64,000 nucleotides of DNA from assembly GCF_900890705.1 (NCBI RefSeq), contig NZ_CAAHFH010000001.1:3162001-3226000 (forward strand). Reading direction: 5' to 3'. Below, piece after piece: positions 25,125 through 33,361 of this stretch. Under the pieces are notes generated by a model. The model was not told the origin of the DNA, made no database searches, and saw only the letters and a program-made list of their open reading frames with translations. Source of the stretch: Pontiella sulfatireligans (GTDB lineage: Bacteria > Verrucomicrobiota > Kiritimatiellia > Kiritimatiellales > Pontiellaceae). Position 1 is the stretch's first letter. Every line of letters begins with the position of its first letter. Position numbers and translations under genes: made by a program.

Positions 25125-26960
25125 TTAACGTGTCTTGCGGATCCAGATTCCCCGACCGATGCCGAACAAGGCAATGAGCAGCGGAATAGCGACAATGTTT
25201 AACGCCTTCATGTGGACACCGAGCGATTCGATATCGCTCCGCAGGTTTTTGCGAACCTCCTTGAGCGACTGCTGGGTATGGAAGGTCTCCTCACGGAACT
25301 TCTTGACCTCCGCCTGCTGCTCGGCCGAAAGCATCAGCTGCTGGCCGGTGCCCTTCGTCTGCTGGAGCGCGGCGAGCCGCTGCTGCGTAGCCTGCAGCTT
25401 TTCGTTCAGCCGCTGCTCTTCGGCCTGCCACTTGAAGGCCGCCTGCTTTTCGAGTTCGATCACGCGGTCGAACGGGCGGTCGAAGGAATTGCGACTACGC
25501 AGGCCGATCAACGTTTCGCTGCCGCAAAGCTGCTCGACCATATTGAGCGCGAAGCTCAGGTTCTCGTTGCGCGGCTGCTGCATCGTCTGGCCAAGCAGGT
25601 TGATGTTCTGCATGCAGAAGCGGTCGGCCAGCATATCAACGTCGGCCACAAGAATGACGACGCCCGGCTTTTCACTTTCCTTCAAGCCATCCGGCTTGTC
25701 CGGGAACGCCGTCTTGAAGGTGCCCTGCAAACGCACGGCCAGCGGCAGCCGCTTCGTCGATGCTGGGATATCGATCTTGCCGGAGCGCGCGGCGGCGGTG
25801 CTGGCCAGGAAGCCGTCGGCTTCGGTGTAGAGCATCTCGGTCATTTCCAAGCCGTTCGAAACGCTGCCGGTGAAGGCGCCGGCAAACGGCAGCATCAGGT
25901 CGCGGAGCGATCCGGTGGCCACATCGTCGCGGTTGATGTTCTTGTCGCGAAGCGAGAGCCAGGCGGCATTGCGTTCGGCGCGCCCCTGCCCAGCCTGCAG
26001 CAGGCTGGCGGCGGCCTCGTCGGCAGCGAGCTGCCCGGACGGCATTTCCAAGCCCCAGACGGCGGTCAGCTTGTTGAGGTCGGAGCTGTCTTGCGGCGGC
26101 GGCATGCCGTATTGCTGCATCTGCGGATTCGCGCTCTCCTGGGCGGCAAGGCTCATCGGATCGGTGAAGGCGAGCAGGTGGCCGCCGCGCAACACAAACT
26201 GGTCGAGAGCGTAGAGCGCGTCGTCGGAAATGTCCGCCGGATGGATGACGATGAGCGTGTCGATGTCCGCCGCAATGTTGGTGGCGGTCATATCGATTTC
26301 CTCGACATCATACTGCCGCTCGATCTCGGATACCACCGCCCACTTGTGCGAACCACTGCCCTGCTGCATCATGTAGGGGTTCGACGGCATGGAGCCGTTC
26401 ACCGGCAGCGCACTCATGATGCCGACCTTTGCCGTCTTTTCGGATGCCACTTCGGATATCATGCGGGTCAGCAGGTATTCGAGCCGCGGCTCGGCACTTT
26501 CGGCCAGCATCGGGATCACGGCTTCGCGGTTTCCAGAGACGGCCACGATGCCGAAATAGAGATCGCCGCCGGCGCCGAAGAGATCGACCGACTGCCCCTG
26601 CAGGCCATAGCGCTGCGCCCATTCTTCCTCGTCGGAATCCGGTTTCGGGTCGTACTCTTCGACCACCAAGCCGCCGCCGGAGCGCGACTCGTATTCCTTA
26701 AGCAGGTCGCGCACGCGCCCCGCAAAGTTTTTCAGCGGAACCGAGATGCGATCGTTGCTCTTGGAGAAATAAAACTTGAGCGTCACATCGCGGTCGAGGT
26801 CGCCAAGCAGCTGCTTAGTGCCGCCGGAGAGCGTGTAGAGCTTGTCCTGCGTCACGTCGGCGCGCAGCCTCATCGGTCGGATCACCGCATTGAAGGCGAT
26901 CAATATGCCCAGCAGAAGCAGCACGCCCGCCAAGCCAGTCATTTTCTTTATCTGATTCAT
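25125..26960 (-). CDS. GldG-like ABC auxiliary protein
   Basis: 611 residues. Membrane segment near the N-terminus (LAGVLLLLGILIAFNAVI), then RADVTQDKLYTLSGGTKQLL, the signature of the GldG/ABC_transp_aux family, a long extracytoplasmic domain, a coiled coil near residues 500-580, and a C-terminal membrane helix (LNIVAIPLLIALFGIGRGI). It works with the ATPase and permease encoded upstream. Despite the name, gliding is not implied; the family occurs widely in non-gliders. Confidence 0.85.
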   Translation of the reverse strand: MNQIKKMTGLAGVLLLLGILIAFNAVIRPMRLRADVTQDKLYTLSGGTKQLLGDLDRDVTLKFYFSKSNDRISVPLKNFAGRVRDLLKEYESRSGGGLVVEEYDPKPDSDEEEWAQRYGLQGQSVDLFGAGGDLYFGIVAVSGNREAVIPMLAESAEPRLEYLLTRMISEVASEKTAKVGIMSALPVNGSMPSNPYMMQQGSGSHKWAVVSEIERQYDVEEIDMTATNIAADIDTLIVIHPADISDDALYALDQFVLRGGHLLAFTDPMSLAAQESANPQMQQYGMPPPQDSSDLNKLTAVWGLEMPSGQLAADEAAASLLQAGQGRAERNAAWLSLRDKNINRDDVATGSLRDLMLPFAGAFTGSVSNGLEMTEMLYTEADGFLASTAAARSGKIDIPASTKRLPLAVRLQGTFKTAFPDKPDGLKESEKPGVVILVADVDMLADRFCMQNINLLGQTMQQPRNENLSFALNMVEQLCGSETLIGLRSRNSFDRPFDRVIELEKQAAFKWQAEEQRLNEKLQATQQRLAALQQTKGTGQQLMLSAEQQAEVKKFREETFHTQQSLKEVRKNLRSDIESLGVHMKALNIVAIPLLIALFGIGRGIWIRKTR

Positions 26961-26974
26961 TTCAAAAATTCCTA

Positions 26975-27045
26975 ATTTTAAACACTAAGGCATGAAGGCC
27001 GCTAAGATTTATAACTTCGTGTTCTTTGAGTCTTCGTGTTTCATT
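26975..27045. repeat. Intergenic repeat (cttcgtgttctttgagtcttc type)
   Basis: CACTAAGGCATGAAGGCCGC and CTTCGTGTTCTTTGAGTC are arms of an imperfect palindrome. Related sequence lies at 46133-46195. It sits inside the Gld-like operon. Confidence 0.45.
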
Positions 27046-27055
27046 TCTGTCCCCT

Positions 27056-27802
27056 CTAACGTCCTACCTTGGTTTTGAGCACAACCTGCGTGGCGAAGAG
27101 CATGAAGACCATCACCGAGGCGAAGTAGACCAGGTCGCGCAGGTCGATCACACCGCGCTGCAGTGCTTCGTAGTGCGGCATGAAACTGAACGATGCCACG
27201 CCGTCGACAAGCCACATCGGGGCCCAGCGCGCCAGCAGGTCGGTGACCGGCGGATAGCCTGCAAGAATCAGGAACAAGCCTATGACCACCGCGAGAATGA
27301 AGCTGATCACCTGGTTGCGCGTCAGCGCCGAGGTGAACATGCCGACGGCAATGTATGCCCCGGCCAGCAGCACGCTGCCGAGATAGCCCGACATCGCCGC
27401 GCCGAAGTCGGGCGCGCCGAGATAGGCCGCCGTCAGCGGCACCGTGAAGGTGAGCGCCAGCGCCAGCACCATGAAGAGCCAGGCGGCGAAAAACTTGCCC
27501 AGCAGCGCCTGCAGCGGCGTGACCGATACGGTGAAGAGCAACTCGATCGTGCCCGAGCGACGCTCCTCCGCCCAGAGGCGCATCGCCACCGCCGGAACGA
27601 GGATCATGTAGAGCCACGGATGCCAACGGAAGAACCCGTTGAGATCGGCCTGCCCCGCCTCGAAAAACTGCGAGAGCGAGAAGGTAAAGAAGCCCGCGAG
27701 CATCAGGAAAATGATGATGAACACATAGGCCACCGGCGAATCGAAATAGGAGCGCCACTCGCGCTTCCCTACGGCCAGAATATGGTGGGCTGCTTCGTTC
27801 AT
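27056..27802 (-). CDS. ABC-2 type permease (GldF-like)
   Basis: 248 residues with six membrane helices. It starts MNEAAHHILAVGKREWRSYFDSP and has the family feature FFRWHPWLYMILVPAVAMRLWAEE. Membrane part of the exporter formed with the ATPase upstream, whose stop overlaps its ATG (TAATG). Confidence 0.88.
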   Translation of the reverse strand: MNEAAHHILAVGKREWRSYFDSPVAYVFIIIFLMLAGFFTFSLSQFFEAGQADLNGFFRWHPWLYMILVPAVAMRLWAEERRSGTIELLFTVSVTPLQALLGKFFAAWLFMVLALALTFTVPLTAAYLGAPDFGAAMSGYLGSVLLAGAYIAVGMFTSALTRNQVISFILAVVIGLFLILAGYPPVTDLLARWAPMWLVDGVASFSFMPHYEALQRGVIDLRDLVYFASVMVFMLFATQVVLKTKVGR

Positions 27803-28740
27803 TACGCCACCTCCTTCTTCTTCGTATCTTCGGTCGTGGTGATCTGGCGAAAGACCTCGTCGAGACGGCCGTCGTCAACCTTGATGTCGGCGACCTTCCA
27901 TTTATTTGCCTGCGCCGCGGCGAGCACGTCGGAAGCGATGGACTTGCCCGCCTTCGGGAAGGCGACAATCTTGCCGTCCTCCAACGCATGGACTTCCTTT
28001 ACGCTCGGCAGCTTGCCGAGCTTGTCGGCAATGCCCTCCCCTTCGGCGGAAAGGGTGACGGCGTTGTATTGCGAACTGCGCGCCTTGAGCGCGGCGGGCG
28101 TGTCGTCGGCCACCACCCGGCCGTTGCTGACGATGATGGCGCGGGTGCAGATGGCTTCGACCTCTTCAAGCACATGGGTCGAAAGCATCACGACGCGCTC
28201 GGAAGCCATCTCGCGGATCATGTCGCGCACGACCTGCTTCTGGTTGGGGTCGAGCCCTTCGGTCGGCTCGTCGAGCAGCAGGATGTCGGGGTCGTGCAGC
28301 AGCGTCTGCGCAAGGCAGGTGCGCTGGCGGTAGCCCTTCGAAAGCGTGTCGATGCTCTGGTTCCTGACCGGCTGCAGGAAGCAGCGGTCGAGCGCGGAAT
28401 CGACGCGGCTGTTGCGCTCCGCCCCGTTGAACCCGCGCACCTCGGCGAGGAAGCGCAGGAAGCCCGACACCGTCATGTCCTCGTAGAGCGGCGTGGTTTC
28501 CGGCATGTAGCCAATGCTCTTCTGCGCCGCGACCGGGTTCTGCGCCACATCGATGCCCTTGACGTGAACCGTGCCCGCGCTTGGCGGAAGAAACCCCGCC
28601 ACCATGCGGATCGTGGTGGTTTTCCCGGCGCCGTTCGGCCCGAGGAACCCCAGCACGGTTCCCTTCTCGACCTCGAACGACACGTCGTCAACCGCGCGCC
28701 GCCGCCCGAAGTCCTTAATCAAATGATTCGCTTTGATCAT
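27802..28740 (-). CDS. ABC transporter ATPase (GldA-like)
   Basis: 312 residues. Walker A GPNGAGKTTT near residue 35, signature LSKGYRQR near 133, Walker B ILLLDEPTEGLDPNQ, H-loop STHVLEE. The C-terminal extension after residue 220 is shared by the GldA-type exporter ATPases. First gene of ATPase - permease - GldG-like - DUF4340. It starts 33 bases after the HPF-like gene, so read-through from the stress island is possible. Confidence 0.9.
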   Translation of the reverse strand: MIKANHLIKDFGRRRAVDDVSFEVEKGTVLGFLGPNGAGKTTTIRMVAGFLPPSAGTVHVKGIDVAQNPVAAQKSIGYMPETTPLYEDMTVSGFLRFLAEVRGFNGAERNSRVDSALDRCFLQPVRNQSIDTLSKGYRQRTCLAQTLLHDPDILLLDEPTEGLDPNQKQVVRDMIREMASERVVMLSTHVLEEVEAICTRAIIVSNGRVVADDTPAALKARSSQYNAVTLSAEGEGIADKLGKLPSVKEVHALEDGKIVAFPKAGKSIASDVLAAAQANKWKVADIKVDDGRLDEVFRQITTTEDTKKKEVA

Positions 28741-28773
28741 TCCTTTGTCTCCTTGTTTCCTGTTCGCGGCATA

Positions 28774-29127
28774 CTAGGCCGCCTGGCGGCGCTGATTCCG
28801 TTTTTCCCTTTTATCAAGCTGCCGCTCGATCTCGTCGAACGCCAGCCACACGGCGGCTTGAAGATTTCCGACGGCCCCGCTGCTTTCTTCGGCGTGCGCC
28901 ACAAAAAGCCGCTTGCCGGGCACCTCAAGCCGAATGGACACCTTGAAGACAATGCCTCTGTACCGGCGGTGCATCCTGTCGATCACGGCTTCGCACCGGC
29001 CTTCGGCAAGATCGAAGCGCCGCAGCCGATCCGCCTGTTGCCGCACCAATTCTTTGATGGGAAGCGATTGGGGCATATGGAGGAACTTTACCTGCAATGC
29101 CTGGGGAGAAAGTTTTTTCGTATTCAT
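28774..29127 (-). CDS. HPF/RaiA-like ribosome hibernation protein 1
   Basis: 117 residues. The beta-alpha pattern of the short HPF/YfiA family is seen: LQVKFLHMPQSLPIKELVRQ, CEAVIDRMHRRYRGIVFKVS, and a basic tail KREKRNQRRQAA. Such proteins bind the 30S subunit and stall ribosomes in stress. The ATG at 29127 has AAAGGAG upstream; a GTG 9 bases further up is less likely. Operator A lies 69 bases upstream. Confidence 0.75.
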   Translation of the reverse strand: MNTKKLSPQALQVKFLHMPQSLPIKELVRQQADRLRRFDLAEGRCEAVIDRMHRRYRGIVFKVSIRLEVPGKRLFVAHAEESSGAVGNLQAAVWLAFDEIERQLDKREKRNQRRQAA

Positions 29128-29195
29128 TTGATCCACTCCTTTCCTGTTGATGGCTACAGTGAAGCCTAGCGGCCTTACCGGATTCTTGCGGGAGC

Positions 29196-29211
29196 ATTAC
29201 AACGCGGTAAT
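29196..29211 (-). promoter_or_regulatory. Stress-island operator A
   Basis: ATTACAACGCGGTAAT, within CATTAC-N6-GTAATG. The same palindrome and about 45 further bases are conserved upstream of the genes starting at 30023 and 32444. Confidence 0.7.
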
Positions 29212-29239
29212 GTTGCGGCATTTGTGCCCCACCCCTGCT

Positions 29240-29608
29240 CTACCGACCTTGGGAAGCCCATTGGTCCGCGGCGTCGAGCTGGTCTGCGGGGAAGTGCCGA
29301 ATCTCCGCAGATACAAAATGCGAGCCGATCCGCTCGGCCACGTCGCCCAACCGGGAGTCGGTCACCAACGCGACCCTCCCGATGTGTTCATGGTGGTTCC
29401 GAATAAATTTGAAGTGCTCGCTCATGGCGCCGAGACTTTCCCATCCGAAGAAGTCCTTCGCTTCGATCACCAAACCCTTCAGCTTTCCTTCCTTTTCTAT
29501 GAAGGGATCGACTATCCGCGCTATTTCTTCGAAATCCGACTTTTTCAGCGGCGTTATCGGATGCACATGAAGCAACCGCTTTTCTTCGTACAATCCACAC
29601 GTAATCAT
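29240..29608 (-). CDS. SpoIIAA-like (STAS/SEC14) protein
   Basis: 122 residues matching the PF11964 SpoIIAA-like family: LLHVHPITPLKKSDFEEIAR, LKGLVIEAKDFFGWESLGAM, then HIGRVALVTDSRLGDVAERI. Cytoplasmic; the function of the family is not known, but it is often in stress loci. The ATG at 29608 has AAGGAGG at good spacing. It follows HPF-like 2 by 46 bases, so it belongs to the unit controlled by operator B. Confidence 0.78.
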   Translation of the reverse strand: MITCGLYEEKRLLHVHPITPLKKSDFEEIARIVDPFIEKEGKLKGLVIEAKDFFGWESLGAMSEHFKFIRNHHEHIGRVALVTDSRLGDVAERIGSHFVSAEIRHFPADQLDAADQWASQGR

Positions 29609-29654
29609 TTCGTTTAACCTCCTTGCGATGATCCTTCTTTTGCCGTGCACCGAC

Positions 29655-30023
29655 TCAGGCGGCTTCGAGCACCCGCTGGCGGCGCGACTTCTTTTTCCGG
29701 TTCTTCTTCAATTGCTGCCGGAGATGGCAGAAGGCGTCGCGCACCGCGCTGTAAAGGTATTCATGGGAACCGCTCTGTTCGTTGCCATGCGCCGAATAGA
29801 CTTGGTCGCCGGGCACGGCACAGCGGATCCGGATCTCGAAAACCCCGCCAAAATGCCGGCGTTGCGTTTCGTCGATGACCACCTCGCAATGCGAGCCCGG
29901 CGCAACGAGTTTCTGGAGCCCGGCGACCTCTTGCCTTACCAAGGCGATGATGGCCTCCGACTTCGGCATGTGCCGGAACTGCACCTGCAACGGGATCCGG
30001 TTCATGTTTCCATTGTCTTTCAT
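29655..30023 (-). CDS. HPF/RaiA-like ribosome hibernation protein 2
   Basis: 122 residues, paralogous to the protein at 28774 (IPLQVQFRHMPKSEAIIALV versus LQVKFLHMPQSLPIKELV), with CEVVIDETQRRHFGGVFEIR and a basic tail KKNRKKKSRRQR. The ATG at 30023 follows AAAGGAGCAGC; the longer open frame overlaps the enzyme I-like gene. Operator B lies 80 bases upstream. Confidence 0.75.
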   Translation of the reverse strand: MKDNGNMNRIPLQVQFRHMPKSEAIIALVRQEVAGLQKLVAPGSHCEVVIDETQRRHFGGVFEIRIRCAVPGDQVYSAHGNEQSGSHEYLYSAVRDAFCHLRQQLKKNRKKKSRRQRVLEAA

Positions 30024-30066
30024 GCTGCTCCTTTCCGGGATTGCTCCCTCTGTTGATTGCCTGTAG

Positions 30067-31761
30067 TTAAACCCGCCCGCCTTGCCGAATCCTTTCTGGA
30101 TTATTACAAGGCGGCAATGTTCCGTTCCCCGCCCGCTGTTTCCCTTGCCGCCCGCAACCATATTCCGACACGGCCTGCTTGATGGCCTGGATGGAGCGCG
30201 GGGGAACCACAAATTCCCGGACGCCAAGCTGGAGCAGCTGCGGAATCATGTCTTTCTGATCCGCCAAGGAACCGCACAGCCCAGTCAAAGCAGCGTCCTC
30301 GGGACGGCAGACCATCCTGATGAGCTTTAATACGGCCGGATGGGTTGGCTGGAAATAGGGATCCTTCGATAAATTTGCACGGGGCGCGGCCATTACATAT
30401 TGGGTGAGATCATTCGATCCGATCCGGATGAAATCGCACCACTCCCACAACTCGTCAATCATCAGGGCGGCGGCGGGGGTTTCGACCATCGCACCGAGAG
30501 GAAGCGGGGCAAGCCCTTCGCGCCGCGCCGCGTTTTCCAGTGCCCGACGAACAAAGCGCATATCTTCTGCCACCGTGACCATCGGAACCAGGATATGCAG
30601 TTGCCTGTAGCCCCGCGCAAGCCTTAGCAGGGCCTGTAGCTGGGGTTGCAGCAGTTCCGGATGCCGGGCCAGCAATCGAATCCCGCGGCATCCCATCGAA
30701 CAGTCCTTCACATAGGGCAAGGGTTTATCGCCCCCGGCATCGAGCAGCCGCACATACGCGGGTTTGCCGGCCATGGGCGCAAGGATGTCCGAGAGGCGCT
30801 GTTCAATTTCATCCTCCCGCAACGCGCGATCCGACTGCATATACAGCGATTCCATGCGCAGCAGCCCGATTCCGTCCGCACCGGCTTCCGCCGCCTGCGT
30901 GGAGGTGGCCACGCAACCGACATCGGCCATCACCCGAACGGGTGTTCCGTCAATGTCCATGGAAGTCGCAGCTTCCGGCTCAAGCACAACGGGCAGGGAT
31001 TCGGCGCATTGCCTATACGCATCAATCGCACGAGCAGGATTGGTAATAATGAGGGATCGGTCGGCATCGACAATCAAGGGTGTTCCCTGCTGAATCAAGC
31101 GGGTGGCATCCTGCACCTGGCAGAGGATAGGGATCTCCAGCTCTCTGGCCAGAATCAAGCCGTGCGAGGCGGGATGCCCATGCTGCACAACAATCGCCGC
31201 CGGCCGCATCCGATGCAGTGCGACAATATCAGAGACAAAGATATGGTCTGCCACGAGAATGTTTTTTTTAGAGAGGACCAACTTCTCTTTCACGGTGGAA
31301 CCAATCAAGGATTCCATCAACATTTTGCCAAGATCGGTAATCAGCAACGCTTTCGGCTGTGTTTGTCCACCCGGCACATGCCCGAAGTCCCCGGCCAATT
31401 TACGCCAGACAGATTGAACAGCCGCTGTTGCACAGTCGCCGTTTTTCTGGAGTTCGTCTTGCAAATCAGCATGCAACTTTGGATCAAGCAAAATGGCCTG
31501 ATATGCCTCAAACAATGAATAAACAGAAGAGTCTGAGTAAAAATCGCCATGATGAATCCCATATTCCAAGCGCTGCAGCTGTTCGTGGATCGCATTTTTA
31601 ATCCGGCTCCACCCGTCTTCCGTCTGCTTCGACGAGGCATCAAGACCAAGAGGAGCGTGGATGTTCGTATTGATAAAAAGGCATGCACTGCCCTCGGCAA
31701 TTCCGCCGGAAATAACGGTTCCAAATAAAATACGTTCCGTCTGATGATTGCTTGAGCTCAT
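30067..31761 (-). CDS. PTS enzyme I-like phosphotransferase
   Basis: 564 residues. N-terminal HPr-binding helical region, phosphohistidine domain with HGHPASHGLILAREL (canonical GG-x-T-SHxxILAR), then the PEP-utilising barrel with GIGLLRMESLYM, GGDKPLPY, and the catalytic-Cys loop GLCGSLADQ. All key residues are kept. No GAF domain and no HPr gene nearby. I prefer the ATG at 31761 to the TTG at 31791. The last 25 or so residues look unlike enzyme I and overlap operator B. It follows the exported Hsp20 by 62 bases. Confidence 0.87.
   Translation of the reverse strand: MSSSNHQTERILFGTVISGGIAEGSACLFINTNIHAPLGLDASSKQTEDGWSRIKNAIHEQLQRLEYGIHHGDFYSDSSVYSLFEAYQAILLDPKLHADLQDELQKNGDCATAAVQSVWRKLAGDFGHVPGGQTQPKALLITDLGKMLMESLIGSTVKEKLVLSKKNILVADHIFVSDIVALHRMRPAAIVVQHGHPASHGLILARELEIPILCQVQDATRLIQQGTPLIVDADRSLIITNPARAIDAYRQCAESLPVVLEPEAATSMDIDGTPVRVMADVGCVATSTQAAEAGADGIGLLRMESLYMQSDRALREDEIEQRLSDILAPMAGKPAYVRLLDAGGDKPLPYVKDCSMGCRGIRLLARHPELLQPQLQALLRLARGYRQLHILVPMVTVAEDMRFVRRALENAARREGLAPLPLGAMVETPAAALMIDELWEWCDFIRIGSNDLTQYVMAAPRANLSKDPYFQPTHPAVLKLIRMVCRPEDAALTGLCGSLADQKDMIPQLLQLGVREFVVPPRSIQAIKQAVSEYGCGRQGKQRAGNGTLPPCNNPERIRQGGRV
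30103..30118 (-). promoter_or_regulatory. Stress-island operator B
   Basis: ATTACAAGGCGGCAAT, a one-mismatch version of the palindrome. It lies inside the 3' end of the enzyme I-like coding sequence and upstream of HPF-like 2. Confidence 0.65.
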
Positions 31762-31823
31762 AGCACACACCTTTACTCCCCAGTCAACCAAAGCCGGGCG
31801 GCCAAGCCACCCGGCTGGCAGGT

Positions 31824-32444
31824 TTACTTAACTTCAATCTTCCGGGCGTTCTTGTCCTGTTCCGCTTTCGGAAGGGTTACGGTCAGCACGCCGGCATTGT
31901 ATTCCGCAACCACCTTTTCGGAATCCACGCTCTTGGGCAGAACCACTTCCCGGCTGAACGCATTCAAGCTGCGTTCCTGAATGATTACTTTTTCATCCTT
32001 TTGTTTTTTCAGAGTCTCGCGCCGTTCGGCGCTGACCACCAAAACATGGTCCTTGACCTCAATCGAGATGCCGGACTTCTCCAGCCCGGGCAGATCCATC
32101 TGGACGACAAACGCATCGGGCCGCTCGCGCAAATCCATGGCTTGCTGCAGTTCCTGGCCGAACACGGCTTCGAACTCGGGAAACCCGCTGTATGGATACA
32201 ACGTGTTGCCGAACAGCCGGTCCATTTCCCGTTGCAGATTGAATAAGTCATGAAACGGGTCCGGCTTTTGCCGCTGCTCCTGCAACTTTTGTTCCTGCTT
32301 GGCCGGCTCATCCTTCTTTAGTTGGATTTTGCCGCCTTTTTTTCCAGCCCACGCCATACTGCCACCGAGCAGCAGAAGCGCGACCATCGCTCCAGCAATA
32401 ATCTCTCTATAAATTGCCTTTTCACTGATTCCATGTTTTTTCAT
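31824..32444 (-). CDS. Exported or membrane-anchored Hsp20/alpha-crystallin chaperone
   Basis: 206 residues. Unlike normal cytoplasmic Hsp20, it begins with a signal-type segment (AIYREIIAGAMVALLLLGGS then MAWA), followed by a Lys/Gln-rich linker and the alpha-crystallin domain (about 110-206) with AEYNAGVLTVTLPKAE, which keeps the A-x3-x-G-V-L motif. The ATG at 32444 has AAGGAGG. Probably prevents aggregation in the periplasm. First gene of the unit under operator C. Confidence 0.88.
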   Translation of the reverse strand: MKKHGISEKAIYREIIAGAMVALLLLGGSMAWAGKKGGKIQLKKDEPAKQEQKLQEQRQKPDPFHDLFNLQREMDRLFGNTLYPYSGFPEFEAVFGQELQQAMDLRERPDAFVVQMDLPGLEKSGISIEVKDHVLVVSAERRETLKKQKDEKVIIQERSLNAFSREVVLPKSVDSEKVVAEYNAGVLTVTLPKAEQDKNARKIEVK

Positions 32445-32583
32445 TTCAATGCCTCCTTCAGTTGGCGTTTTTAGTTCAGTTCGATTCCTGACATTGCGTT
32501 TCTTATTCCATAGAACCACCTCCTTCCTATCCAGTGTTCGTTGATAGTAGACCCCACAACCTTTTCGACAGGCTTTCCCGAGC

Positions 32584-32599
32584 ATTACAGCGCGGTAAT
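32584..32599. promoter_or_regulatory. Stress-island operator C (divergent)
   Basis: ATTACAGCGCGGTAAT in the gap between the Hsp20 gene (minus) and the response regulator (plus). It is 140 bases from the Hsp20 start and 11 bases before the -35 box of the regulator, so it could serve both. Confidence 0.72.
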
Positions 32600-32609
32600 C
32601 TTTTACCGG

Positions 32610-32638
32610 TTGACAAAACCTCTCCTGCCCGATTAGCT
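32610..32638 (+). promoter_or_regulatory. Sigma-70-type promoter of the response regulator
   Basis: TTGACA at 32610-32615, a 17-base spacer, and TTAGCT at 32633-32638. Operator C sits just upstream, a position typical of activation. Confidence 0.6.
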
Positions 32639-32676
32639 CTACGAAGTGTTTCATCAAGGTTTGACGGGAGCTGCCC

Positions 32677-33351
32677 ATGCGCATTTTGATTATTGAAGAC
32701 GACCGAAAGATCGCCTCGTTCCTCAAAAAAGGATTCAAGGAAGTGGGCTATGCCGCCGATGTCGCCGAGGATGGCGAAAACGGGCTGACCATGGTTCGCC
32801 AAGGCATCTACGACGCCATCGTGGCCGACCTCATGCTGCCGAAGCTCGATGGCCTCGGGATGATCGAACGCGTGCGGGCCGAGGGAATCGAGACCCCGGT
32901 CATCATCCTGAGCGCCAAACGTTCGGTGGACGACCGCATCCGCGGCCTGCAGGCGGGCGGCGACGACTATATGGTGAAACCCTTTTCCTTTTCGGAACTG
33001 CTGGTTCGCATCCAGACCCTGCTGCGTCGTTCGCAACGCACCCCGCAGGCAACCGTGCTGGAGGCCGCCGACCTCCGGCTGAACCTGACCAACCGCGCGG
33101 TCGAGCGTGGCAATGAACCCATCGAACTGCAGCCGCGCGAGTTTGCCCTGCTCGAATACTTCATGCGCAATCCGGGGCGCGTGGTCACCAAAACCGCCAT
33201 CCTCGAACACGTCTACGACTACAGCTTCGACCCCCAGACCAACGTGGTCGATGTGCTCGTCTGCCGCCTGCGCAACCGCATCGACAAGCAGTTTGATCGA
33301 AAGCTCATCCACACCGTGCGCGGAGTCGGCTATGTCCTCAAGACCGACTGA
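32677..33351 (+). CDS. OmpR-family response regulator, CusR/HprR-like
   Basis: 224 residues. Receiver domain with acidic pocket IIEDD, phospho-acceptor Asp51 (VADLMLP), and Lys101 (MVKPFS); winged-helix output domain ending LIHTVRGVGYVLK. Similar in build to the CusR/HprR/PcoR group of metal and redox sensors. Followed by its kinase at 10 bases. The palindrome in front of it matches the geometry used by that group. Confidence 0.9.
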   Translation: MRILIIEDDRKIASFLKKGFKEVGYAADVAEDGENGLTMVRQGIYDAIVADLMLPKLDGLGMIERVRAEGIETPVIILSAKRSVDDRIRGLQAGGDDYMVKPFSFSELLVRIQTLLRRSQRTPQATVLEAADLRLNLTNRAVERGNEPIELQPREFALLEYFMRNPGRVVTKTAILEHVYDYSFDPQTNVVDVLVCRLRNRIDKQFDRKLIHTVRGVGYVLKTD

Positions 33352-33361
33352 TTCCGTACAC

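Noticed and set aside
25212..26975. 587-codon plus-strand frame opposite the GldG-like gene
   Set aside because: Shadow of a well-supported gene; composition is typical of antisense translation.
30024..30227. N-terminal extension of HPF-like 2
   Set aside because: It overlaps the end of the enzyme I-like gene and operator B; the ATG at 30023 has AAAGGAG.
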